A stretch of DNA of 61,298 bases, taken from CAYLLD01 sp964425135. GTDB lineage: Bacteria > Pseudomonadota > Alphaproteobacteria > Rhodobacterales > Rhodobacteraceae. The stretch is taken from contig CAYRKW010000014.1 in the NCBI GenBank assembly GCA_964425135.1, positions 1 through 61,298 on the forward strand, written 5' to 3'. The notes under the pieces were generated by a model. That model saw nothing but the letters and a program-made list of their open reading frames with translations, did not search any database and was not told the origin of the DNA. The translations under genes were made by a program, and so were the position numbers. Below, one piece after another: positions 44,584 through 52,887 of this stretch (position 1 is its first letter; each line of letters opens with the position of its first letter).

Positions 44584-44586
44584 CGG

Positions 44587-45681
44587 TTAATTCCTCATGC
44601 TCACGTCAATGGCGCGGCCATCCACGACGAACTCTTGCCCCACGACGATCACATCAAGTTGCTCGTCCAAACCGCCCAGCCACACGCCTTCTGCGCTGTC
44701 GCGGATAAGCTCGACTTCAAAGAAGCGCGCAACACCATCGACGGCAGCGCGAATGCCAAGCCGCCCCTCGTCATTCAGGGTCAGAACCGATTGGGGCAGG
44801 AGATGTGCTTTCTCGCCTGCGAGCGAGATGAATATCTCGGCAGTCAGACCGTCGCGAATGGCCAAATCATCGTTCGGCAAAGAGACCTCGACGCGAAAGG
44901 TACGTGTGAGAGGGTCGGCGGATCGCGAAACGAATGTCAGCTGGCCAAAAATCTCTTTGCCAGACACAAGGCGCGCGCCAGCGTCGGCACCGATGGTGAG
45001 GCGATTGACGTCTCGCTCGGGCACAAAGCCGACGATTTTGATTGGGTTGAGGTCAATGATCTTGGCGCAGGCGCTGCCCGGTTGGAGCAATGCGCCCAAT
45101 TCTGCTGTATCGGATTCGAGCAAACCGTCAAAAGGTGCTGTAATTGTGAGCTTTTCCAGCTCTTTTTCGGCTTGTTCAACTGCGGCGCGGGCCGATTCAA
45201 GCTGGGCAACGCGCGCGATTGCAGTGGTCTCCGCCGTAAAGCCGCGTTCTGCCAAACTTGCGGCAGCTTTGTTGTTTGCCTCTGCCTCGGCGAGAACGGC
45301 TTTAGCGGTGACGAGTTGAGCGTTTTTCGTGCCAACATCAAGCTCACACAAGGTCGTTCCGGCTTGAACAACGGTGCCTTTGGGCAAAGGCTCTGAAATG
45401 ACCAAACCTGTTGTCTCCGCGCGAACATCCACGTTGCGCGCCGCTTCTGTACGCCCGCGCAAGACAATTCCGCTGGAGATGGTTTGCGCTTTTGATCGCA
45501 TCGCGACCACGGAGACCGCGCCATTCCTTGCGGCGGCGACTTTGACGTCTTCGCTTTGCGCAGTATCAGTTTCCTGCGCCCCTGCGCTGCCAGCAAAACT
45601 GTTCAGCCAGTCACGCTCCATGATGAACACGTACATAAAGGCCGCTACGATCAAAGCTGTGAGGATTGGTGCGTAACGCAT
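44587..45681 (-). CDS. RND efflux periplasmic adaptor subunit
   Basis: A 364-residue membrane-fusion protein. N-terminal membrane anchor (about 4-22), lipoyl half-motifs (VDVRAETTGLVISEPLPKGT and ITAPFDGLLESDTAELGALL), a short alpha-hairpin (about 120-175) and beta-barrel and proximal domains. It precedes the RND permease by 3 bp and must pair with it. The short hairpin suggests docking to a TolC-type channel encoded elsewhere. Confidence 0.93.
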   Translation of the reverse strand: MRYAPILTALIVAAFMYVFIMERDWLNSFAGSAGAQETDTAQSEDVKVAAARNGAVSVVAMRSKAQTISSGIVLRGRTEAARNVDVRAETTGLVISEPLPKGTVVQAGTTLCELDVGTKNAQLVTAKAVLAEAEANNKAAASLAERGFTAETTAIARVAQLESARAAVEQAEKELEKLTITAPFDGLLESDTAELGALLQPGSACAKIIDLNPIKIVGFVPERDVNRLTIGADAGARLVSGKEIFGQLTFVSRSADPLTRTFRVEVSLPNDDLAIRDGLTAEIFISLAGEKAHLLPQSVLTLNDEGRLGIRAAVDGVARFFEVELIRDSAEGVWLGGLDEQLDVIVVGQEFVVDGRAIDVSMRN

Positions 45682-45935
45682 TGATCAGTCTCCGTTAAAA
45701 CTTGCGACGCTTTTTATGTACCGTCGGTGCCAAAATCGTAATCAAGCCGATTTCACGGGTGAGCGTTAATCCTTTTACGGAGCAGACACCAGATTGGATT
45801 GACGTGTCTGGCCGATCGGCTGCAACTTCTTCTTTTTGGCTTCAAAACTGAGAATGAAAAACTCAATTTGCAGGGCTTGGCTTTTGTCCTTTGCTCGGAG
45901 TAGTGTCCGACGCGATTTACGAAAGGTGTGACAGC

Positions 45936-46616
45936 GTGTCCGAGAGCGATTCCTTTGTCGGAGAAGTGAGCGAAGAAATTCGCCGTGACCGGCTTTACCA
46001 TTATGCGAAAAAATACGGTTGGATTGTCGGTCTGATACTGGCGCTGATCGTAGGTGGTGCGATCTACAACGAATGGCGCAAGGCGAGCCTTGAGGCGCAG
46101 CGACAAGCGACGGGCGATGCTCTGCTCTCGGCCATTGAGCAACAAGACCCCGAACGTCAGTTGGACGCGTTGACTACCCTGAGCGATGACGGTGGCAGTG
46201 CAGCGGTGCTGAGCGCTTTGGCGCGCGCCGGTGCATTGGCCGAAACGGGCCGGACCGAGGATGCGATTGCGGCCTATAACACGGTTGCGGAGCGCGGCGA
46301 CATCTCTGAGGTCTATAAGGATCTTGCGCTGCTCAAGGGCCTGATGCTGTCGCCCGATGGGCCGGATGCGGATCAAACCATTGAATATCTTGCCGCGCCC
46401 GGGCGTCCGTTTTCGTTGCTGGCGATTGAAATTCGAGCGCTCAACCACGTGCGCACAGGAGATACTGATGCAGCACTTGCGGATCTGACCGCTATTCTCG
46501 AAGCACCGCAGACAACAGCGCAATTGCGTCAACGCGCTCAACAGCTTACCATTGTTCTGGGTGGTGAAGTCCCGCAAAGCGCGGTATTGGTACCGTCTGA
46601 CGACGACAACGGGTAA
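45936..46616 (+). CDS. YfgM-like tetratricopeptide membrane protein
   Basis: A 226-residue inner-membrane protein: cytosolic N-terminus with EVSEEIRRDRLYHYAKKYGW, one membrane helix (about 30-48), then periplasmic TPR-like helical pairs. In E. coli YfgM binds SecYEG and periplasmic chaperones and lies before bamB and der, the same order as here. A GTG start (AAAGG just upstream) was chosen because homology begins at SESDSFVGEVSEEI; a longer frame begins 15 codons earlier. Confidence 0.87.
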   Translation: MSESDSFVGEVSEEIRRDRLYHYAKKYGWIVGLILALIVGGAIYNEWRKASLEAQRQATGDALLSAIEQQDPERQLDALTTLSDDGGSAAVLSALARAGALAETGRTEDAIAAYNTVAERGDISEVYKDLALLKGLMLSPDGPDADQTIEYLAAPGRPFSLLAIEIRALNHVRTGDTDAALADLTAILEAPQTTAQLRQRAQQLTIVLGGEVPQSAVLVPSDDDNG

Positions 46617-46639
46617 CATCTAGGGCGGGGTTTTGTGCG

Positions 46640-47947
46640 ATGAGTGTTCGGCAGCTATGCGCAGTCTTGTGCCTGTCTTTGATCGTCTCCGCCTGTGCCA
46701 GAGAAGAGGTACGGCTGGAAGGCGCACGTGAGGCCGTCCGTGTTGACACATCGGTTATTCCAAGCGGGGTTGTTGAAGATGCGCCAGCGGTTGGGTTTGG
46801 TGCGGCGCGCAGCAACACGTCATGGGCGAATGAAAACGGCTCGGTAGCGCATTCGCCGGGGCATGTGGCGCTTTCGTATCCGCTGACCCCGCTCTGGCAG
46901 GCGTCCATTGGCACGGGAAATTCGAAGCGGCAGCGGCTGACATCGGGTCCGATTGTTGCCAAGGGTCTGGTCTACACGATAGATGCTGAGGGTTTGGTCA
47001 GCGCCTTTGACCCCAATGGTGCGCTCGTGTGGCGCAGCGATTTGGCGCTCAGGGGAGAAGGGCGCGGTGATGGTATCGGCGGCGGGCTGTCTTATGGTGA
47101 TGAGACGCTGATTGCCACGACCGGATTTGGACAGGTTGTGGCGCTGGAGCCTTTGAGCGGTGATATCCGCTGGCGTCAGGATATGGATGCGCCCGCAAGA
47201 TCGCCTGCGGTTGTGGCAAACGGTCGCGCGTTTGTCGTCTCACGCGACAATCAGAGCTTTGCGATTGATCTGGAGAACGGGCGCATTCGCTGGCGTTTGG
47301 AAGGGATCGAAAGCACCGCATCGATGTTGGGCGGTGCAACGCCTGCGGCGAGCAACGGTGTTGTGATACTGCCTTTCGGGTCGGGAGAAGTGGTCGCGGC
47401 GTTGGCGCGAAACGGGCGTCGTATCTGGACGTCTTCGATCTCGGGCGGGCGAAAAGGGACGGTCCGCTCACGCATTTTCGATATCACGGGTGATCCGGTC
47501 ATTGACGGTGAGACTGTGTTTGTGGCCAATCAAAGCGGGCGGCTGATCTCGGTGGATCGTCAGAGCGGCGAGCGTAACTGGATTGTCAACGAAGGCTCCA
47601 TCGCCCCTGCGCTGCCTGCCGGCAATTCACTTTATGTCATTAACGATATTGCGCAGCTCAAGCGGCTTAATCGCGATACGGGCGCGCAAATCTGGTCGGT
47701 GCAATTGCCGGTCTATGAGGATGCGGAGAAACGTCGCATTGCGCTCGTGCATAACGGGCCCCTGCTGGCGGGCGGGCGTATTCTGATCGCGAGCAGCGAT
47801 GGGTTGATCCGAAGCTATGACCCGCAAACCGGGCAATCGCTTGGTGCGAGTGTTGTGCCGGGCGGCGGTGCAGTTGTGCAACCGGCCATTGCGGATGGGC
47901 GCCTTTACATCGTAACAGACAGCGGGACGCTTGCTGCGTTGAACTGA
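46640..47947 (+). CDS. bamB: BamB-like outer-membrane assembly lipoprotein (PQQ-type beta-propeller)
   Basis: A 435-residue lipoprotein. The signal peptide ends in a lipobox, VSAC, with Cys19 as the lipidated residue. A PQQ-like beta-propeller follows (about 95-435) with recurrent strands such as DPNGALVWRSDL, LSGDIRWRQD, LENGRIRWRLEG and QSGERNWIVNEG. In the BAM complex this protein assists folding of barrel proteins. Position between yfgM and der matches that role. The gene lies 23 bp after yfgM. Confidence 0.9.
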   Translation: MSVRQLCAVLCLSLIVSACAREEVRLEGAREAVRVDTSVIPSGVVEDAPAVGFGAARSNTSWANENGSVAHSPGHVALSYPLTPLWQASIGTGNSKRQRLTSGPIVAKGLVYTIDAEGLVSAFDPNGALVWRSDLALRGEGRGDGIGGGLSYGDETLIATTGFGQVVALEPLSGDIRWRQDMDAPARSPAVVANGRAFVVSRDNQSFAIDLENGRIRWRLEGIESTASMLGGATPAASNGVVILPFGSGEVVAALARNGRRIWTSSISGGRKGTVRSRIFDITGDPVIDGETVFVANQSGRLISVDRQSGERNWIVNEGSIAPALPAGNSLYVINDIAQLKRLNRDTGAQIWSVQLPVYEDAEKRRIALVHNGPLLAGGRILIASSDGLIRSYDPQTGQSLGASVVPGGGAVVQPAIADGRLYIVTDSGTLAALN

Positions 47948-47989
47948 CGCGCGTTTGCCCCTGAAACCCTTTCGCCAAGGCGCAGATTG

Positions 47990-49411
47990 ATGTCCTTCAC
48001 TCTTGCCATTATCGGCCGACCCAATGTCGGAAAATCCACCCTTTTTAACCGCCTTGTCGGGCGGCGGCTGGCGCTTGTGGATGATCAACCGGGCGTAACC
48101 CGCGATCTGCGCGAGGGCGACGGACGGCTGGCGGATTTGCGGTTCAAGGTGGTTGATACAGCTGGGCTTGAAGATGCCAAGGATCAGAGTTTGCAGGGAC
48201 GTATGCGCGCGCTGACCGAGCGGGCGGTGGATGATGCGGATATCTCGCTCTTTCTGATTGATGCGCGTGCTGGTCTGACGTCTGTTGATCATGAGGTTGC
48301 GGATCTGCTTCGGCGACGTGGCAAGTCGGTAATCCTTGGGGCTAATAAGGCGGAAGGCAAGGCGGGCAGCGAGGGGATGCTGGAGGCTTACGAGTTGGGG
48401 CTTGGCACGCCATTGGCCCTGTCTGCTGAACACGGCGAAGGCATGGCTGATCTGGCGCAGGCGTTGCGTGAATTTGAAGAGACGTTTACGCCGGAGTTTG
48501 ATGAGGCGGTCACGGACATCGAGATTGACGAGGATGATGACGCGCTGCATCCCGACAGGCCGCTGCGGATTGCTGTGGTCGGGCGCCCCAATGCCGGGAA
48601 ATCGACGCTGATCAATCAAATCCTGGGCGAGGATCGGCTGTTGACCGGACCGGAGGCGGGGATCACACGCGATGCCATTTCGGTGGATCTGGCTTGGGAG
48701 GGGCAGGCGGTTCGGCTCTTTGATACCGCGGGGATGCGCAAGAAAGCCAAGGTGCAGGAGAAGCTGGAAAAGCTCTCGGTGGCCGATGGGTTGCGTGCGG
48801 TGAAATTTGCAGAAGTGGTCGTTGTGCTCCTTGATGCGGACAGCAGTTTTGAAAGTCAGGATTTGCGGATCGCTGATTTGGCGGAGCGCGAGGGGCGTGC
48901 TGTCGTGATTGCGGTCAACAAATGGGATATCGTTGAGGATAAATCGGCGCGTATGAAGGATTTGCGCGAGAAGCTGGACCGGTTGTTGCCACAGCTTTCG
49001 GGTGTACCCTTTGTGACGGTCTCTGCGCTGACCGGGCGCGGGCTGCCGAAGCTGAAGACGGCGGTTGTCGATGCGTTCGAGGTCTGGAATGCGCGGATTG
49101 CGACAGGACAGTTGAATACTTGGCTTTCAGAGATGGTTGCACATCACCCGCCGCCTGCACCATCGGGGCGGCGCATAAAGCTGCGCTATATGACGCAAGT
49201 CAAAGCGCGGCCGCCGTCATTTGTGGCGATGTGCTCGATCCCCGAAGGCGTGCCTGCGGCCTATAAGCGCTATCTCATAAACGGCTTGCGCGAGGATTTC
49301 GATCTTCCCGGCACGCCGATCCGTCTTTTCCTACGCAAACAGGACAACCCGTTTGCGAACAAAAAGGAAAAGCGTGTGACGAAGCTGCGCAAGCATCTGC
49401 CCAAAGGCTAA
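47990..49411 (+). CDS. der: ribosome biogenesis GTPase Der (EngA)
   Basis: A 473-residue protein with two tandem GTPase domains: GRPNVGKSTLFNRL at residues 8-21 and GRPNAGKSTLINQIL at about 199-213. Each has its DTAG (VVDTAGLED, LFDTAGMRKK), and NKxD-type motifs are NKAEGK and NKWD. A C-terminal KH-like domain follows (about 375-465). It acts in 50S subunit maturation. The ATG rather than the preceding TTG was taken. Overlaps the convergent MFS gene by 4 bp. Confidence 0.97.
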   Translation: MSFTLAIIGRPNVGKSTLFNRLVGRRLALVDDQPGVTRDLREGDGRLADLRFKVVDTAGLEDAKDQSLQGRMRALTERAVDDADISLFLIDARAGLTSVDHEVADLLRRRGKSVILGANKAEGKAGSEGMLEAYELGLGTPLALSAEHGEGMADLAQALREFEETFTPEFDEAVTDIEIDEDDDALHPDRPLRIAVVGRPNAGKSTLINQILGEDRLLTGPEAGITRDAISVDLAWEGQAVRLFDTAGMRKKAKVQEKLEKLSVADGLRAVKFAEVVVVLLDADSSFESQDLRIADLAEREGRAVVIAVNKWDIVEDKSARMKDLREKLDRLLPQLSGVPFVTVSALTGRGLPKLKTAVVDAFEVWNARIATGQLNTWLSEMVAHHPPPAPSGRRIKLRYMTQVKARPPSFVAMCSIPEGVPAAYKRYLINGLREDFDLPGTPIRLFLRKQDNPFANKKEKRVTKLRKHLPKG

Positions 49412-50610
49412 CTCGTCGGGGCGATGCGGTTTGACAGGTATATGTGCAAGCCAGCAAAGAGCGCGAAGACGGCGCTGGTGTAGCCCAAGGCGTTAATCCC
49501 GAAGGTGTCGATTGCAATGCTCCCGATGGCGGAGCCTACGGCCGCCCCGACGTAGATGGCCGCTGCGTTGAGCGAGAGCATGATGCTGGCGTTTGCTGGT
49601 GAAAGTGCGATCAGGCGCACCTGTTGCGCGGCGAGAAACGACCAACCTGAGACAGACCAGAAGACCAAAAGCGCCATCAGGACGATCGGATTTATCGGGA
49701 GCATTGAGAATACCGGCGCGACTACTGCCTGCGCGACACAAAGCGCGATCAGCGGGCGCACGGAGCCGAACCTGTCAGCAGCCATGCCGCCCAGAATATT
49801 TCCGATGACCGCGCCAATTCCGAACATCAGAAGCGCGAGTGTGATGCCGTCACGTCCGAACCCCATTTGGCTGGCGAGCAGGGGGGTAACATAGGTAAAG
49901 CGGATGTAGACCGACCCTAGAAAGCTCGTCGTGAAGAGGATCGCGAACATGAGTTTGGGTTGGGAGAGGATTGACCCCAGATCAGCAAGTGTCGCCGGTT
50001 GGAAGGATAGCTTTGCCGGGACGCGGTTCCAGACCAGCCAGATGCACGGGAGCGCCAGCACGGCGACGATCACAAACGCAGTGCGCCAGCCAAAGGTATA
50101 GGCGATGTAAGCGCCGGCGGGTACGCCGACGACTTGGGCGAGGGTGAGACCGAAGTAGATCGTGGCCAATGCGCGGGCTTGCCGTTCAGGCGCGCTGAGC
50201 CCTGCGGCAACCGCTGCGGCGACGGGGGTGAACATGCCCGCGCCTGCTGCTGCGAGGACGCGGGTTGCAAAGAGTGTGTTCACATCGGGCGATGCAGCGC
50301 CCGCGAGGGAGGCGGCGGTGAAAATGCCAAGACCGATGGTGAGAATGCGCCGCCGTCCGATGCGCCCTGTGGCGGAGACGAGAATTGGCGACAGGATCGC
50401 GTAGGATATTGCATAGGCTGTCATCACCCAGCCGGCTTGGGCCGGGGAGAGCGCGAAACCATCGGCGATAGGATTGAGCAAGCCGATGACGATGAACGCG
50501 CCCATCCCTATCACGAAATTTGAGGCGGATAGGACGTAGAGCAGCAGCGGATTGCTGCGTGACGCGGGGGCCTGGGGCGTATCGGAGGCTGGGTTGATGT
50601 CGTTAGACAA
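49408..50610 (-). CDS. MFS transporter (DHA1-type efflux permease)
   Basis: A 400-residue protein with 12 predicted membrane helices. The family signature between helices 2 and 3 reads VSATGRIGRRRILTIGLG, and RVLAAAGAGMFTPVAAAVAA and GVPAGAYIAYTFGWRTAFVI match the antiporter motif C region of AraJ/DHA1-like efflux proteins. Substrate unknown. The start overlaps the end of the DUF2461 gene by 8 bp, so both are likely co-transcribed. Confidence 0.88.
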   Translation of the reverse strand: MSNDINPASDTPQAPASRSNPLLLYVLSASNFVIGMGAFIVIGLLNPIADGFALSPAQAGWVMTAYAISYAILSPILVSATGRIGRRRILTIGLGIFTAASLAGAASPDVNTLFATRVLAAAGAGMFTPVAAAVAAGLSAPERQARALATIYFGLTLAQVVGVPAGAYIAYTFGWRTAFVIVAVLALPCIWLVWNRVPAKLSFQPATLADLGSILSQPKLMFAILFTTSFLGSVYIRFTYVTPLLASQMGFGRDGITLALLMFGIGAVIGNILGGMAADRFGSVRPLIALCVAQAVVAPVFSMLPINPIVLMALLVFWSVSGWSFLAAQQVRLIALSPANASIMLSLNAAAIYVGAAVGSAIGSIAIDTFGINALGYTSAVFALFAGLHIYLSNRIAPTS

Positions 50611-51271
50611 AATTGGACTGGAAGAAGCGATAGAGCGGCAGGAAGCGGTCGAACTGCGTGCGTGTTATGTCGAAAATCTTGGCATCAGGTTTGGAATATG
50701 CGGGCATCAGATCAGCGCTGAGCACAAGCGATTTGCGACGCAGCAAATCGCCATGGGGATGTTCCGGATCAAAGGGTTTGGGCGCACGCTTGAGCGGCTC
50801 TGCCCCGAAATCCGAGAACGGCGCGCCTATCTCATCAAGCGTTTTGACCAATGTATCGCCATGGCGGTCCACCATATTGCGGTATTTTTGCAAACTCTCT
50901 TTATACAAATCCATGATCCCGAAACCGGAGGTGACATAAGTGGGGCTTGCGCCGAAGAAGTAGACCGGCGCAATTCCGTCGACGCCCGATTTGGTCCACA
51001 TCATGTGCAGATGCGTGTTGTAGGGCGATTTGTCTTTGGAAAAGCGAACATCGCGATTGACGCGGAATACTTTGCCTTTCATCGGATCGCCTGTGGCTTT
51101 GGACAGCTCCTCGGTCATCAACGAGACGAACAAATCCGCAGGGGCTTTGATATTCTTTTTGTAGCGCGCACGATGATCGTCGAACCAGGCTTTTGCGTTA
51201 TTCTTAGAGAGCTCTTCGAAGAAGCTGATGGCGTCTCTTACCATGAGTGTAAATCCATCGCCTTGGGTCAT
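50603..51271 (-). CDS. DUF2461 (TIGR02453) family protein
   Basis: A 222-residue cytosolic protein. FFEELSKNNAKAWFDDHR at the N-terminus and KVFRVNRDVRFSKDKSPYNT are the hallmarks of the family. No catalytic motif or membrane helix is evident and function is unknown. It is followed by the MFS gene and is divergent from the alternative oxidase gene (154-bp spacer). Confidence 0.88.
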   Translation of the reverse strand: MTQGDGFTLMVRDAISFFEELSKNNAKAWFDDHRARYKKNIKAPADLFVSLMTEELSKATGDPMKGKVFRVNRDVRFSKDKSPYNTHLHMMWTKSGVDGIAPVYFFGASPTYVTSGFGIMDLYKESLQKYRNMVDRHGDTLVKTLDEIGAPFSDFGAEPLKRAPKPFDPEHPHGDLLRRKSLVLSADLMPAYSKPDAKIFDITRTQFDRFLPLYRFFQSNFV

Positions 51272-51425
51272 CGCAACGCCTTTCGATTCTCGCTTGCATC
51301 AGGATAGGGCGGTGCTGGCGGAGGTAAAGCGGACCCGCAACGACAAACGCGCAAAGGGCGCAAATTGACGCACCTCCTTCCCCCATGTAAGGCGCATATT
51401 ATGTGTGTGTCAGGAGGTACGAGCC

Positions 51426-52058
51426 ATGTCTGATCAAAGTCTTGAAACCGAAGCCGCTGCGCTGGATATTCACCGTAAACCAACCGGTCTGAGCGATAAG
51501 GTCGCGCTGAGAACGGTGAAATTTATGCGGATCTTTGCGGATGCGTTTTTCTCGAAGCGGTATGGTCACCGTGCGGTTGTGCTTGAGACAGTTGCTGCGG
51601 TTCCGGGCATGGTTGGCGGGCTCTTGCAACATCTCAAATCCGTTCGACATATCCGCGACGATCAGGGTTGGATTCGCGAATTGCTCGAAGAGGCGGACAA
51701 CGAGCGCATGCATTTGATGACCTTCATCAAAATTGCAGAGCCGTCCTTCTTTGAGCGTGCATTGATCATGTTTGGTCAGGCGATCTTCTTCAATTTCTAC
51801 TTCTTCCTCTACCTCTTTGCTCCAAAGACGGCGCATCGGGTGGTTGGGTATCTCGAAGAGGAAGCGGTGGTAAGCTATACGCAGTATCTTGAGCAAGTGG
51901 ATGCGGGCGCGCAGGAAAACGTACCTGCACCGCAATTGGCGATTGAGTATTGGAACCTGCCGCAAGATGCCCGCCTTCGGGATGTAATCATCGCCGTGCG
52001 TGCGGATGAGGCCGGGCATCGCGATAAAAACCACGAGTTTGCCGACGCGCTGGCCTAA
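51426..52058 (+). CDS. aox: alternative oxidase (cyanide-insensitive ubiquinol oxidase)
   Basis: A 210-residue interfacial membrane diiron oxidase that transfers electrons from ubiquinol to oxygen without proton pumping. All six diiron ligands are present: Glu54 (LET), Glu93 and His96 (NERMH), Glu145 (LEEEA), Glu195 and His198 (DEAGH). Two hydrophobic helices are at about 55-72 and 112-134. The start is set by a strong AGGAGG at 51412-51417, nine bases before the ATG. It converges on the ICL/PEP-mutase-like gene with a 4-bp overlap. Shorter than plant enzymes because it lacks the targeting and regulatory N-terminus. Confidence 0.95.
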   Translation: MSDQSLETEAAALDIHRKPTGLSDKVALRTVKFMRIFADAFFSKRYGHRAVVLETVAAVPGMVGGLLQHLKSVRHIRDDQGWIRELLEEADNERMHLMTFIKIAEPSFFERALIMFGQAIFFNFYFFLYLFAPKTAHRVVGYLEEEAVVSYTQYLEQVDAGAQENVPAPQLAIEYWNLPQDARLRDVIIAVRADEAGHRDKNHEFADALA

Positions 52059-52873
52059 GCGCTACCGTCTTCGAGCATCTGGTCAATCTTTCCGCCCCCG
52101 ATGCCGCGCAAGTTGGAGAAGTCGCCGCTTTCGAACATCGGGCTGGCGGCTTGCAGGATCGCTTTGTGGGTGACGCGGGCAAGTGCTGAACCCAGCGAGA
52201 TGCGGGCAACGCCTGCGGCGGCGTAATCGGCGCGGCTGTGCGCGATGAACGGGCCGGCAGCGAGGGCGTTGACGGGCGTTTGGGTTGAGGCGCAGAGCGT
52301 TTTGATGGCGTTAAAATCCGGCGGGATGGGCACGTAGAGGCATGTGGCGCCTGCCGCGTCAAAAGCTTTGATGCGGCGCATGGCCTCGTCCATGTCGTAA
52401 TAGCCATTCATCACACCATCTGCGCGGGCGACGAGAACAAAGTCGTTGCCCAGTGCGTTTGTTGCAGCGACGGCGGCTTTGATCCGCTCAATCGTCAAAT
52501 CGAAGTCATATGCTGTGCCGTTCGCAAAATCGCTATCCTCAATGGATATGCCCGAGACGCCCACTTCGCTAGACAGGCGCACGGTGTCAGCCACGCCATC
52601 TGGATCATCGGCAAAGCCGTTTTCGAAATCACCAGAGACAGGCAGCGGCGTGGCGGCGACGAGGTCTTGGGCGTGGGCCAGAGCCTCATCCCGCGAAACC
52701 TGCCCCATATCGGGACGACCGAGCGTGAAGGCATGGGCGGCGGATGAGGTTCCGATGGCCTGTGCGCCGAGGCTGGCGAGCATTTTCGCACTGCCTGCAT
52801 CCCATGCGTTTGCCAGAATGAACGGATCGCCCGGCTTGTGTAGGGCTTTGAACGCAGTGTTCTTGGTGGTCAT
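52055..52873 (-). CDS. isocitrate lyase/PEP mutase family protein
   Basis: A 272-residue TIM-barrel enzyme. VSGDFENGFADDP at about 79-91 is the metal-binding loop (the usual DxDxG appears as DFENG) and ISIEDSDF supplies a conserved Glu. The KKCGH loop of true isocitrate lyases is absent, so a methylisocitrate lyase-like, oxaloacetate decarboxylase-like or related C-C lyase is more likely. It begins 14 bp after the downstream FAD-GcvT gene of the same operon and probably handles a 2-oxo or hydroxy acid made there. Confidence 0.82.
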   Translation of the reverse strand: MTTKNTAFKALHKPGDPFILANAWDAGSAKMLASLGAQAIGTSSAAHAFTLGRPDMGQVSRDEALAHAQDLVAATPLPVSGDFENGFADDPDGVADTVRLSSEVGVSGISIEDSDFANGTAYDFDLTIERIKAAVAATNALGNDFVLVARADGVMNGYYDMDEAMRRIKAFDAAGATCLYVPIPPDFNAIKTLCASTQTPVNALAAGPFIAHSRADYAAAGVARISLGSALARVTHKAILQAASPMFESGDFSNLRGIGGGKIDQMLEDGSA

Positions 52874-52887
52874 GCTCGGCGCCTTCC

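Noticed and set aside
45753..46619. Minus-strand frame of 288 codons
   Set aside because: Antisense to the YfgM-like gene, which has correct context, membrane helix and TPR-like repeats.
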